From the NCBI RefSeq assembly GCF_900215325.1, contig NZ_OCMS01000002.1, positions 682,001 through 746,000 of the forward strand: a DNA stretch of 64,000 nt. Reading direction: 5' to 3'. This DNA is from Fibrobacter sp. UWB16. Lineage in GTDB: Bacteria; Fibrobacterota; Fibrobacteria; Fibrobacterales; Fibrobacteraceae. Below are positions 7,340-15,389 of this stretch, in pieces; the first letter of the stretch is position 1, and every line of letters begins with the position of its first letter. The notes below the pieces were generated by a model. The model saw only the letters and a program-made list of their open reading frames with translations, was not told where the DNA came from and made no database searches. Both the position numbers and the translations under genes were made by a program.

Positions 7340-8920
7340 TTATTTCTTGTCGCTCAGGTAAATGCTCTGGTGCTTCGTCTTCGGGTCCTGATTGGGGTAA
7401 TCGAGGATGTAGTGAAGCCCGCGAGATTCCTTGCGACGGAGGGCGGCAATGAGGATCATCTTGGAAACCTGAAGGGCGTTCAGGAATTCCAGGAAGTGCA
7501 AGTTTTCAGTTTCTTTGTTCTTGATAGCGGCTGCAACGTCGGCTTCGAGGCTTTCGATAACCTTGAGACCTTGGTTGAGGCCTGCTACGGTACGGACAAT
7601 ACCGCAGTGCGTCCACATCATGTCCTGGAGCATCTTCTTGCGCTTGCGCCAGTAGGCCGCCTTTGCAAAACTGACGGTCTCTTTCTTGGACTTGGGTGCG
7701 GTGAATTTATCCTTAGTGATGCCGCTCTTTTCGATATCATCGACAGCGCGGATGGCAAACACTACGCTTTCCAAAAGCGAGTTCGAGGCAAGACGGTTTG
7801 CTCCGTGAACGCCCGTTGCTGCAACTTCGCCGCAGGCGTAGAGTCCCTTGATTTCGGTACGGGACCAGGTGTCAACGAGAACACCGCCACACATGTAGTG
7901 GGCTGCCGGAACGACCGGAATCCATTCCTTCGTAATGTCAATGCCTGCATCCATGCACTTAGAATAAATGTGCGGGAAGTGGCTCTTGATGTCCTTCGGG
8001 GTACGGCCAGAAAGGTCAATGAACATGTGGTCCTTGCCAAGACGCTGCATTTCGCTGTGGATAGCGCGAGCGACAATATCACGCGGGGCGAGGGAGTGCA
8101 GCGGGTGCACCTGGTTCATGAATTCTTCGCCCTTGTCGTTCTTGAGAATGCCGCCGAAACCGCGCACAGCTTCGGAGATGAGGAACGGCTTCTTGAACTT
8201 CGGTGCGTACAAGCTAGTGGGGTGGAACTGCATGAACTCGATGTCCTGGAGGGCGGCACCTGCGCGGGCTGCAATCGCCATGCCGTCGCCACAGCTATCG
8301 GGCGGGCAGACGGTGTACTGCCAAATGCGGCCTGCACCACCTGTCGAAAGGATGGTGGCCTTGGCGTAGATGCTTTCGACTTCACCGGACTTCTGGTGAA
8401 TAATCTTTGCGCCGATGCAGCGCTTGTTCTTGCCTTCGCCTTCGCAAATCAAGTCCTTGATGTAGCAGTTTTCAAGGTAATCGATGTTCTTTTGCTTGTG
8501 GAGTTCGCAGAGGAGGGCGCGCATGATCTCTTTACCGGTGAGGTCTGCGGCGTGCAAAATGCGGTGGTGGCTGTGTCCGCCTTCGAGGTGAAGGTCGAAC
8601 TGCGACTTGTCTTCGGGCGACGGTGTGAACTGGACGCCCCACTTGACGAGCTGCTTGATGGTCGTGGGACCGTTCTTCACGAGAATTTTCACGGAGTCCT
8701 TTTTGCAAAGACCTGCACCTGCTTCGAGGGTGTCTGCCACATGGAATTCAAATTTGTCTGTTTTTTCGGTGACAGAGCAGATACCGCCTTGAGCGTAGTT
8801 CGATGAGCCGTCCGGCTTTGCACCTTTGGTTAAAATGACAACGTGGAACCCTTTTTCTGCCGCGTGGAGGGCGGCGCTCAATCCAGAAATGCCGGCACCC
8901 AGAACCAAAATATCGTACAT
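7340..8920 (-). CDS. nadB: L-aspartate oxidase
   Basis: FAD enzyme that oxidises L-aspartate to iminoaspartate, the first step of de novo NAD synthesis; 526 residues from the chosen start. The N-terminus is the dinucleotide-binding DILVLGAGISGLSAAL. Further on are SNYAQGG, the active-site segment AARAGAALQDIEFMQFHPTS and the C-terminal FAD motif GANRLASNSLLE. The ATG at 8920 is chosen because GGAG lies 6 bp upstream and the Rossmann strand begins at residue 3; the longer frame to 8959 adds 13 unrelated residues. First gene of the minus-strand operon with the kinase and cvpA. No nadA or nadC is in the window. Confidence 0.95.
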   Translation of the reverse strand: MYDILVLGAGISGLSAALHAAEKGFHVVILTKGAKPDGSSNYAQGGICSVTEKTDKFEFHVADTLEAGAGLCKKDSVKILVKNGPTTIKQLVKWGVQFTPSPEDKSQFDLHLEGGHSHHRILHAADLTGKEIMRALLCELHKQKNIDYLENCYIKDLICEGEGKNKRCIGAKIIHQKSGEVESIYAKATILSTGGAGRIWQYTVCPPDSCGDGMAIAARAGAALQDIEFMQFHPTSLYAPKFKKPFLISEAVRGFGGILKNDKGEEFMNQVHPLHSLAPRDIVARAIHSEMQRLGKDHMFIDLSGRTPKDIKSHFPHIYSKCMDAGIDITKEWIPVVPAAHYMCGGVLVDTWSRTEIKGLYACGEVAATGVHGANRLASNSLLESVVFAIRAVDDIEKSGITKDKFTAPKSKKETVSFAKAAYWRKRKKMLQDMMWTHCGIVRTVAGLNQGLKVIESLEADVAAAIKNKETENLHFLEFLNALQVSKMILIAALRRKESRGLHYILDYPNQDPKTKHQSIYLSDKK

Positions 8921-9077
8921 GAGATACTCCAAAGGAATTGTTGTATTTTTATATCCCATAAATAGAAAAAATAGGGCTTTTCGGCATTATATTTGGCTTG
9001 TAATTTCGATAAAATAAAATGCAAACATTTTTTTTTGCTATTTTTCGGTGCGACAAAATTTTAATGGAGTTGTCTCT

Positions 9078-11009
9078 ATGTTAACGTGGATTAATGAAAA
9101 AGCCAAGTGGGTAATTGTGATCTTTGCCGCCGGTATCGCCATCGGTCTTCTCGCCATGGACCGTGTTCCGGATCAGGGACGTAGCTATCCTATCGGCGTT
9201 GTCAACGATACCAAGATTTCCTATACGGATTTTGATTCTCGCGTGAAGATGATCGTGCAGAACCAGTATCAGAACCAGCACTTGGACGATGAACAGTACT
9301 CTCAGCTCCGCGCTCAGGTGTTCTCTAGCTTCGTTCGCCAGGCTCTTTTTGCCGAACAGTACGAAAAGGCCGAACTGAGTGCCTCGGTCGCCGAACTCAA
9401 GAACGAATTCAAGCGTAATTCCGACGCCGTTCGTGCACGCTTGGTCCAGGAAGCTCAGGCTCGCCTCTATGCTATTCAGCAGCAGGCTACTTCTCAGGAA
9501 GACTTGATCCAGCGTTCTCAGGCTTACCTCAGCTCTTTGCCGAAGTTCCTCACGGACACGACTTTCAACAAGGCTGATTACGATGCTTGGATTGAAACTC
9601 CGGCTGCATACCGCTGGAGCGCCATGCTCATGCTCGAAGACGAAATGAAGAACAACACCATCCCGGCTCGTCAACTTCAGACCTTGGTCGGTGCTTCTGT
9701 CCATCCGACATCTCTCGAAGCCAAGTGGAATGTTGAACGTCGCATGACGGACTACGAACTGCAGGTGGCGGTTGCACCGAATTCTGCATTTGTTGTGGAT
9801 AGCAACTCTGTGGATAGCGTGATGGTCGCTGGCTATTTCAACGCTCATATTGATAGTTTCTTTGTCCAGAAGGATGCTGCTCAATTCCAGTATGTTTCCC
9901 TCCCGGTCGAAGCAACGGCTGCTGATGACGCTAGCATCCGTGAATATGCAATGACGCTTTACTACCAGCTTACGGATTCCTCTTCTACGACAACGTTCGA
10001 AGACATGGCTCGTGTTTCTTCTGAAGATCCGGGCAGCGCCGAAAAGGGTGGCATCTTGAGCGATGATTTTGTTGGTCGTGGCACTTACGTGAAGCCGTTC
10101 GAAGAAGCTGCTTTCGCTCTTGACTCTGGCAAGATTTCTGAACCGATCCGTTCTCAGTTCGGTTACCACATCATCAAGTCTTACGGTAATGTGAAGAATG
10201 ACAAGGGTGAAGTTGAAAAGGTCAAGGTTGGCCATATCCTCCTCACTGTCACTGCTTCTTCTAATACTATTGATAGCCTCGAAAAGATCCTCACCAACAT
10301 CAAGAAGGATGTCGATGCTGGTTCTGACTTGCTCACCGAAGCTCAGGCTCGCGGTCTTGAAGTCAAGACTTCTGAATGGGTTTCTCGTGATGGCAACATC
10401 GGTGCATTTGGCTACCTCAAGGGGCTTGCTTCTTTCGCATGGCCGAACGAAAACCTCCCGAAGGAAGAAAGCGAAATTTCTGGCGTGCTCAGAAACAACA
10501 AGTGGGTTGTCATTGCTAAGAAGATCGGTGCTTACAAGGCTGGTGAACGTAGCCTTCCGCTTTACTACAATGATATCAAGGCAACGCTCCTCAAGCAGAA
10601 GGCTGGCAAGGCTGCCGAAACCTACTTGAACTCTGTTGCAGCTCAGGTGAAGGCTTGGAACCCGGCTGATACGGCTGCCAAGATTGAAAAGGTCGAACTT
10701 GAATCCAAGAACGCTTCTGTCGACGGCTTTGTTCCGGGCTTCGGCTACGGCAGCGCCCAGACTGCAAAGGTTGTTGGCAAGGCTACGGCTGGCGAATGGA
10801 CTGCTCCGGTTGTCGCTGATAACGGCGCCGTGATGGTCAAGGTCATTTCCAAGAAGACTCCGAAGCTCGAAGAAGTCGAAGAAGCCATCAAGCAGGATGT
10901 AGACAACTCCTATCGCTTTGGTGTGATGACAGCTTTCAACGACTACGTTTCGACTCTCGAAGCTTCTACGCCGGTTCAGAGCAACCTCGATCTCTTCTAC
11001 AGAGACTAA
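9078..11009 (+). CDS. Peptidyl-prolyl isomerase/chaperone, PpiD/SurA-like
   Basis: Membrane-anchored periplasmic folding factor of 643 residues. Residues 10-31 are one transmembrane helix (WVIVIFAAGIAIGLLAMD) preceded by a short basic cytoplasmic end, as in PpiD. A long helical SurA_N-like region follows. A parvulin (PPIC) domain spans about 265-370, with SEDPGSAEKGGILSDDF and FEEAAFALDSGKISEPI. Then VKVGHILLTV starts a second parvulin-like segment. The ATG at 9078 is preferred over an upstream GTG at 9048 because GGAG is 8 bp before it and because the helix position fits. Codon use suggests high expression. Confidence 0.88.
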   Translation: MLTWINEKAKWVIVIFAAGIAIGLLAMDRVPDQGRSYPIGVVNDTKISYTDFDSRVKMIVQNQYQNQHLDDEQYSQLRAQVFSSFVRQALFAEQYEKAELSASVAELKNEFKRNSDAVRARLVQEAQARLYAIQQQATSQEDLIQRSQAYLSSLPKFLTDTTFNKADYDAWIETPAAYRWSAMLMLEDEMKNNTIPARQLQTLVGASVHPTSLEAKWNVERRMTDYELQVAVAPNSAFVVDSNSVDSVMVAGYFNAHIDSFFVQKDAAQFQYVSLPVEATAADDASIREYAMTLYYQLTDSSSTTTFEDMARVSSEDPGSAEKGGILSDDFVGRGTYVKPFEEAAFALDSGKISEPIRSQFGYHIIKSYGNVKNDKGEVEKVKVGHILLTVTASSNTIDSLEKILTNIKKDVDAGSDLLTEAQARGLEVKTSEWVSRDGNIGAFGYLKGLASFAWPNENLPKEESEISGVLRNNKWVVIAKKIGAYKAGERSLPLYYNDIKATLLKQKAGKAAETYLNSVAAQVKAWNPADTAAKIEKVELESKNASVDGFVPGFGYGSAQTAKVVGKATAGEWTAPVVADNGAVMVKVISKKTPKLEEVEEAIKQDVDNSYRFGVMTAFNDYVSTLEASTPVQSNLDLFYRD

Positions 11010-11049
11010 GGGCTTTCGCGAGAGCTATGCTCTCGAGCGCGCACAAAAC

Positions 11050-11083
11050 CCGTCAACAAATAAACTCAATTATTGGTTGACGG
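11050..11083. repeat. Inverted repeat spanning the tRNA-Glu promoter -35 box
   Basis: Perfect 8-bp arms CCGTCAAC (11050-11057) and GTTGACGG (11076-11083). The right arm contains the -35 box of the tRNA promoter. There is no T-run after it, so it is either an operator or an RNA hairpin at the end of the preceding transcript. Confidence 0.45.
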
Positions 11084-11105
11084 ATAAAGCTTAAATTGCT
11101 ATAAT
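11077..11105 (+). promoter_or_regulatory. Sigma70-type promoter of tRNA-Glu
   Basis: TTGACG (11077-11082), 17-bp spacer, TATAAT (11100-11105). The tRNA begins 11 bp after the -10 box. This is a classical promoter, unlike the TAnnTTTG elements before several protein genes here. Confidence 0.75.
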
Positions 11106-11116
11106 GTGCCGCACTC

Positions 11117-11189
11117 GCCCCCATCGTCTAGTGGCCCAGGACTCGGGATTCTCATTCCCGCAACAGCGGTTCGAGTCCGCTTGGGGGTA
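11117..11189 (+). tRNA. tRNA-Glu (anticodon CTC)
   Basis: A 73-base cloverleaf. The acceptor stem is GCCCCCA / TGGGGGT with a G-T closing pair and discriminator A. The anticodon stem CGGGA / TCCCG encloses the loop TTCTCAT, giving anticodon CTC for GAG codons. The T arm is GCGGTTCGAGTCCGC. CCA is not encoded. A terminator hairpin follows at once. Confidence 0.95.
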
Positions 11190-11200
11190 TAAAAAAGTCT
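11184..11200 (+). repeat. Direct repeat of the tRNA 3' end, copy 1
   Basis: GGGGTATAAAAAAGTCT, the last six tRNA bases plus the start of its terminator. An exact second copy lies at 11241-11257. Confidence 0.8.
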
Positions 11201-11227
11201 CATGATGCGAAATCATGAGGCTTTTTT
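11191..11227 (+). terminator. Intrinsic terminator of tRNA-Glu
   Basis: Stem AAGTCTCATGAT / ATCATGAGGCTT with one T-G wobble and loop GCGA, then a T-run. Confidence 0.85.
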
Positions 11228-11240
11228 ACTTTCCGCCCCA

Positions 11241-11257
11241 GGGGTATAAAAAAGTCT
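11241..11257 (+). repeat. Direct repeat of the tRNA 3' end, copy 2
   Basis: Exact copy of GGGGTATAAAAAAGTCT, preceded by CCGCCCCA. It is joined to its own terminator hairpin, and looks like the remnant of a second tandem tRNA gene. Confidence 0.75.
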
Positions 11258-11281
11258 AACCGAAAAGGTTAGGCTTTTTTT
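11248..11281 (+). terminator. Second intrinsic terminator in tandem
   Basis: Stem AAGTCTAACC / GGTTAGGCTT, loop GAAAA, then TTTTT. The outer arm (AAGTC...GGCTT) equals that of the tRNA terminator; the inner arm differs. Confidence 0.8.
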
Positions 11282-11289
11282 GTAATATG

Positions 11290-11423
11290 AAAGTCTTGCG
11301 GGCGGGGCCCCAGCTCGGAGTTGACGCCTACGGCGTCAGCGGCTTCACTCGGTCATGTGCGCCTGCAAGCAGTCGCCCGCGACTCTCGTTTTTGCACGCT
11401 ACTGCGAAGGATTCTGTAAAACT
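11290..11423. other. GC-rich structured intergenic segment, function unknown
   Basis: Clearly GC-richer than its surroundings. It holds the perfect hairpin GACGCC-TAC-GGCGTC and wider arms GCGGGCG...CGCCCGC. No good reading frame on the plus strand fits a gene start. It may be a structured RNA, a dispersed element or a decayed gene; nothing favours one of these. Confidence 0.3.
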
Positions 11424-11454
11424 AAAAAAGCCAGGGTTTGTACCCTGGCTTTTC
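11424..11454 (-). terminator. Intrinsic terminator of the outer-membrane protein gene
   Basis: Stem AGCCAGGGT / ACCCTGGCT with a 4-base loop. On the minus strand it ends in a six-T run. It lies 60 bp beyond the stop of the gene at 11515-12567. Confidence 0.8.
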
Positions 11455-11514
11455 ATATGCTTTAAGCGAGTTTTGCGCGGTTTAGTTAATGCACGCGCGT
11501 TTTGGTTATTTCAA

Positions 11515-12567
11515 TTACTTGATTGTGCTGGTCAAGCGGAATGCGAAACCGACGTCGCTGATTTCGTTGCCGCTGTAGACGCTGAACTGGAGCTTGGAAT
11601 TGGCAATCTTCTTAGCCCATGCCACTGTCCATGCCCAGTCATCAATTTTCTTACCACCGGTAAGGTCTGCACGGTCATTGATGTGTTCCCATTCAACGTA
11701 GAGGCTGCTCATGAGCGTGCTCATGAAGCAATCCTTTTTCGGAGAGTATTCAGCACCCAGGTAGAACGGATGGTAAGCGTCACCCGGTTTCATGTACTTG
11801 TATTCCGGAGCAACGTAGTTGGGGGCTGTCGTTTTGACTTCATCATCTTGCGTGACGATAAAGCCGTATTCACCATAAACGCGCAAGAAATCGAGCGGCT
11901 TGTAGCTCAGGTAGGTTGCGAGGCGGTGGGTGATGGCTACGGTATTTTGAACCGGATCAATTGCGTTCACGCGGTAGGCAAACTTTGCTTCGAGCGGGAA
12001 GTCGAACTTGAGATCTTCTTCAATGCGGACATAGCCCGTATTGAACTTGTTGTCTCTTGTGGCGACCATGGCGGTGAAGTTCGAGTAACCGGTCTGCCAA
12101 CCGAATTCAACAGCGTTGTGGCTGTAATCGCGCATCCAGAGACCGCGGGCAGTGAGGTCCTTATCGATGTAAGTACCGAAGTGGGTAGACTGAGACCAGT
12201 CCGTCTTCCAGTGACCGATCTTGAGGTTGAGTTTGTAGGTGTCAAAATTCCACTTGTAGTTTGCCCAGTAGAGGTCTGCGAGAATCTTGTCGTAGCTAGT
12301 GGTCTTGCCGTCGCCGTCCTTAATCTTGTTGCCGAACTGCGGGGCAAAAATGCGAAGCATCACCTGTGCATCGAAGTTATCGCTCTTGTAAAGACCGCCA
12401 ACGTTGGCGCGGATCCAGAAAGAGCTCAGGTTGTTGTCGTCATCGGCAATCATCTTGGTGGCCTGAGTCTGGACGTTGCCCTTGAGGCTGAATTCGCCAT
12501 CGGCTGCAAAGGCTGCAGAGCACATACCTGCAACCAAAAGTGCGCTTGTCATTGTTTTAAAGTTCAT
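11515..12567 (-). CDS. Outer-membrane beta-barrel (porin-like) protein
   Basis: A 350-residue secreted protein. The signal peptide MNFKTMTSALLVAGMCSAAFA ends at an AxA-type site before ADGEF. The mature part is rich in alternating aromatic and polar strands (for example YKWNFDTYKLNLKIGHW and FRVNA-like turns) and the last strand ends in TSTIK. This is the pattern of a Gram-negative beta-barrel of 14-16 strands. No specific porin family is recognised. The ATG at 12567 is used because GGAG precedes it and the signal peptide starts there; the longer frame to 12612 adds 15 non-signal residues. Confidence 0.7.
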   Translation of the reverse strand: MNFKTMTSALLVAGMCSAAFAADGEFSLKGNVQTQATKMIADDDNNLSSFWIRANVGGLYKSDNFDAQVMLRIFAPQFGNKIKDGDGKTTSYDKILADLYWANYKWNFDTYKLNLKIGHWKTDWSQSTHFGTYIDKDLTARGLWMRDYSHNAVEFGWQTGYSNFTAMVATRDNKFNTGYVRIEEDLKFDFPLEAKFAYRVNAIDPVQNTVAITHRLATYLSYKPLDFLRVYGEYGFIVTQDDEVKTTAPNYVAPEYKYMKPGDAYHPFYLGAEYSPKKDCFMSTLMSSLYVEWEHINDRADLTGGKKIDDWAWTVAWAKKIANSKLQFSVYSGNEISDVGFAFRLTSTIK

Positions 12568-12629
12568 GATTTCTCCGTATAAGATTTTCGAGCGCAAATC
12601 TAGAAATTTCAAAAAATATTTAAAGATAA

Positions 12630-12661
12630 TTTGAAACTAGCCTGTTCAATTTTTATTTTTG
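12630..12661 (+). promoter_or_regulatory. FCB-type promoter of the OmpA-family gene
   Basis: TTTG (12630-12633), 20-bp spacer, TATTTTTG (12654-12661), matching the Bacteroidetes-type TTTG-N19-21-TAnnTTTG consensus. The start codon is 29 bp further on. Confidence 0.5.
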
Positions 12662-12690
12662 CCTCACAAAATATCCATTGGAGTACAAGA

Positions 12691-13389
12691 ATGAGAATGA
12701 TTTCCCGTATTGCATTTTCGGCAATAGTGGCCGTTTCTTTTGCATCTGCAGGCAAACTTGCACCGAACAAGACGCACGCCGTGCTGAACGTGACTTACAC
12801 GAACGAAGAAAACGTTCCGCATGCTAAGAAAAAGCTCACGTTTGTGGGGCAGAACAAGGGAAAAAAGGTGGTCATCACGACGGACGTGTATGGCGAAGCT
12901 AGCTTCCATATCCCGCGTGAAGATTCCTACACGATTCTCTGCGAAAGCTTGACGGGACCGTTCGAATGTGGCGAAACTCCGTATGTTTCCCGCACGGCAA
13001 GCACGGGTGGAATTTCGGTTGTTTTTGACGATACGCGTTCCGAACTTACGGGCGTGACGTTTAAGGCGGGCAGTGCAGAACTTGTGCCGAGCTCCTTGAA
13101 GACTCTCAATGCCGCGATTGCAGGGCTCAAGCGCAATCCGAAGGCCAAGATTGAAGTGGAAGGCCATACAAGTAGCGATGGTTCCGCTGAACTCAACCAG
13201 CAGCTTTCCGAAGACCGCGCAAACAGTGTCCGCAATTACATGATTGAACAGGGCATTGACGCTGACCGCGTGACTGCTGTGGGTTATGGTCCGAGCCGCC
13301 CGAAGGGTGACAACTCGACGGAAGCGGGTCGCCGCGCTAACCGTCGCATTGAGCTTAAAGTGCTCAACGCCGATGAAGTGAATTTCTAA
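12691..13389 (+). CDS. OmpA-family peptidoglycan-binding outer-membrane protein
   Basis: 232 residues: signal peptide (RIAFSAIVAVSFASA), a beta-rich N-terminal region of about 95 residues that resembles a carboxypeptidase-regulatory-like or Ig-like fold, and a C-terminal OmpA domain from about residue 115. The OmpA domain shows VEGHTSSDGSAELNQQLSEDRA, VRNYMIEQGIDADRV and RRANRRIEL, including the Asp and Arg that bind diaminopimelate in peptidoglycan. It probably tethers the outer membrane to the wall. The ATG at 12691 has GGAG 7 bp upstream; the frame extends to 12631 but without a signal. Confidence 0.85.
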   Translation: MRMISRIAFSAIVAVSFASAGKLAPNKTHAVLNVTYTNEENVPHAKKKLTFVGQNKGKKVVITTDVYGEASFHIPREDSYTILCESLTGPFECGETPYVSRTASTGGISVVFDDTRSELTGVTFKAGSAELVPSSLKTLNAAIAGLKRNPKAKIEVEGHTSSDGSAELNQQLSEDRANSVRNYMIEQGIDADRVTAVGYGPSRPKGDNSTEAGRRANRRIELKVLNADEVNF

Positions 13390-13447
13390 AAACGAGATCA
13401 AAAAAACGAAATGCGCGGCCGATGAGCCGCGTGAATCTTGAAAACGC

Positions 13448-13470
13448 AAAAAGCCGCAATCGCGGCTTTT
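13448..13470. terminator. Bidirectional terminator between OmpA-family gene and cvfB
   Basis: AAAAAGCCGC-AATC... the stem AGCCGC / GCGGCT is flanked by A-run and T-run, so it can serve both convergent genes. Another hairpin, CGCGGC/GCCGCG, lies just before it at about 13414-13432. Confidence 0.75.
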
Positions 13471-13474
13471 CAGC

Positions 13475-13504
13475 TGTCATTCCCGCCTCTGAGCGGGAAT
13501 CTCC
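13475..13504 (+). repeat. Dispersed repeat, P1 type
   Basis: GTCATTCCCGCCTCTGAGCG then GGAATCTCC, in the convergent gap before the cvfB stop. Confidence 0.8.
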
Positions 13505-13515
13505 TTTTTAGGGGA

Positions 13516-14349
13516 TTAAACTGCGCGAATTCCGTCTTCGGTAATCACGATTTTTTCTTCGCGGAAAAGCGTCCCGATAATCTTCTTGAACGTCTTCTTG
13601 GACATCCCGAATTCACGACGGATAGTTTCCGGGTCGGTGTGGTCGCCGTAGGGGAGGAATCCGCCCGCAGCTTCGAGCTTTTGCATGACCGCATTGGGGC
13701 TTTCGCTCTTCATCACTCCCTTGTAACCGATCGGTGTCAAGTTGAGCGTAATCTTTCCGTCGCTCGTGAAACGCTGGATGAATCCGGGCATCGTATCACC
13801 GATGTAGATGCGTTCCATACCGGGTCTCATCATGAGGCGGCCCGTGTAGCGGTAATCCACGAGGCAATCGACGTAGTCGGGCGTGACTTCGTAAGCGGCG
13901 AGTTCTACGCGCTGGCCGATATGCAAGTCGTTCGTGTCCGGATCGATAAAGCTCTTGATTTTTTCGGTGGCGATGATGCGTCCGCTCTTTTCGTCTTCGA
14001 GTACAAAGACTACGCAACGGTCGCCTTTCTGCAATTCGCCAAGTTGCTGCTTGAAGGGGAGGAACAAGTCCTTGTTGAGACCCCAATCCAAGAATGCGCC
14101 AACGCGGTTGACTTCCTTGACGGTGAGTACTGCAAATTCGCCTACCTGGGCGAGCGGCTTGTCAAGCGTTGCAATCGGGCGGTCTTCGGAATCCGTGTAA
14201 ACGAACACGTCAATGATTTCGCCTTCGACAAGCGTGAATTTGTTGCGGTTGCCGGGGAGGAGCACGCTTCCGCCAGTTTCGAGTTCCAGGTAATAACCCT
14301 GTGGCGTGATAGATTCGACGCGTGCGCGGTTAATTCTTCCAAGTTCCAT
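13516..14349 (-). CDS. cvfB: S1-domain RNA-binding protein, CvfB family
   Basis: Cytoplasmic protein of 277 residues, the usual size for CvfB/YitL. It starts with an S1-like domain (MELGRINRARVESITPQGYYLE). A second S1 region carries VNRVGAFLDWGLNKDLFLPF, a typical S1 core. The C-terminal 60 residues (GGFLPYGDHTDPETIRREFGMSKKTF split across two helices) form the winged helix of the family. CvfB binds RNA and affects gene expression in Gram-positive bacteria; the role here is unknown. Stands alone, with P1 repeats on both sides. Confidence 0.85.
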   Translation of the reverse strand: MELGRINRARVESITPQGYYLELETGGSVLLPGNRNKFTLVEGEIIDVFVYTDSEDRPIATLDKPLAQVGEFAVLTVKEVNRVGAFLDWGLNKDLFLPFKQQLGELQKGDRCVVFVLEDEKSGRIIATEKIKSFIDPDTNDLHIGQRVELAAYEVTPDYVDCLVDYRYTGRLMMRPGMERIYIGDTMPGFIQRFTSDGKITLNLTPIGYKGVMKSESPNAVMQKLEAAGGFLPYGDHTDPETIRREFGMSKKTFKKIIGTLFREEKIVITEDGIRAV

Positions 14350-14399
14350 AATTTGCCTTTCCGTTCAAGTGTTGCCGCGAACAATCGCGGTTCATTAAT

Positions 14400-14428
14400 G
14401 TCATGCCCGCCTTCGAACGGGCATCTCC
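14400..14428 (+). repeat. Dispersed repeat, P1 type
   Basis: GTCATGCCCGCCTTCGAACG then GGCATCTCC, upstream of cvfB. Confidence 0.8.
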
Positions 14429-14454
14429 TTTAAATATACTTTTTCTCTGGATTT

Positions 14455-14487
14455 GTCATCCTGACACCATAGGTGGAAGGATCCAGT
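14455..14487 (+). repeat. Dispersed repeat, P2 type
   Basis: GTCATCCTGACACCATAGG then TGGAAGGATCCAGT; the inner part differs from other P2 copies. Confidence 0.75.
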
Positions 14488-14539
14488 GATTTCTACAAAT
14501 ATACTTTTTTGCGCTGGTTGTCGCAAGGGCTCTTGTTGT

Positions 14540-15076
14540 TTACTCCGTCGGCAGTTCCTTGCAATGCCGCATAAACCTAAGCGTTTCTTTTTCGCCATCC
14601 GTCGCAAGCTTCTTGAGCAAGAACAGCAACTTCTTGTAAGTTGTTTCCGTCATCTTCTCGTGCGCAGTGCTTTTCGTTAAATACTGGAGCGGAGCTTCTT
14701 GCGTGTAGGTTTTCTTGTTGTACGTCTTGGAGGCGGCCACGCGGTCGCAGAACATTTCCTTGATGTAGCGGTCCGGCATGTCCATCGGCACGATTTTCTT
14801 TGTTTTCATGTCGTAATCGTACCAAAATTCAAAATGGTGCTTGTTGCGCCCCTTGTGGTGCATCCATGCAAGACTGTAGCCCGTGTCGCGGCGTTCGCCG
14901 TTGTTTGGCGATTCCTTGCCCGTGTAATACTTGGCTCCAGGAATAAATTCGGTAGGGCTGTACTTCGACAAATCGTGGAATAGTCCCTGTAACCCGATAC
15001 CGGCCTTGAAGCAAAGGCGAATCACTTCGTTCCTGTGCTTGGTAATCGTAATGAAGTGCCGGATCGGGTGGAACAT
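14540..15076 (-). CDS. DUF5662 family protein (HD-like metal-binding pattern)
   Basis: 178 residues from the ATG at 15076, where MFHPIRHFITITKHRNEV begins; the longer frame to 15136 adds 20 unlikely residues. The family has no known function. Conserved His/Asp motifs are visible: GLFHDLSKYSPTEF, MHHKGRNKHHFEFW and MFCDRVAASK. The HD and HH arrangement suggests a metal-dependent phosphohydrolase-like fold, but that is inference. No operon partner. Confidence 0.75.
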   Translation of the reverse strand: MFHPIRHFITITKHRNEVIRLCFKAGIGLQGLFHDLSKYSPTEFIPGAKYYTGKESPNNGERRDTGYSLAWMHHKGRNKHHFEFWYDYDMKTKKIVPMDMPDRYIKEMFCDRVAASKTYNKKTYTQEAPLQYLTKSTAHEKMTETTYKKLLFLLKKLATDGEKETLRFMRHCKELPTE

Positions 15077-15136
15077 GCTCGAAAAATAGCAAAAATGATA
15101 AAGATTTCTGAATTTTTGTAATAAAAAATTATACAA

Positions 15137-15389
15137 CTTGAGTCTTTTTCAAAAAATTAATGTTATCTTTCTAAACGTAAAATAGAGTTTTTGCTCTTGT
15201 TCTCCATACGAAATCTCGACAATTTCATAGCACGAGGACGAGGCAGACGCTCATGTTAGGACATGTGTGGCTCCTTGTGATAGAAAAATCCTTGTAACTC
15301 AATGCCCTGATATAGAAGGTGCTTTAAATACGATAAATGATATACGGTCTAGAGTAAAAAAAATTGAAAGAAACTTTGTAAAATGAGTT
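15137..15389. other. AT-rich non-coding gap upstream of the accessory operon
   Basis: About 250 bp without a credible gene. TATCTTTC at about 15165 resembles the -7 element of the FCB promoters, but lies 220 bp before the first gene. A stop codon sits 3 bp before the start codon of the peptidase gene. The rest holds no recognised repeat and may be decayed sequence at the island edge. Confidence 0.35.

Noticed and set aside
11184-11257. The 17-bp direct repeat at the tRNA as prophage att sites
   Set aside because: Only 40 bp lie between the copies and no integrase gene is near. A decayed tandem tRNA explains it better, though a deletion scar is not excluded.
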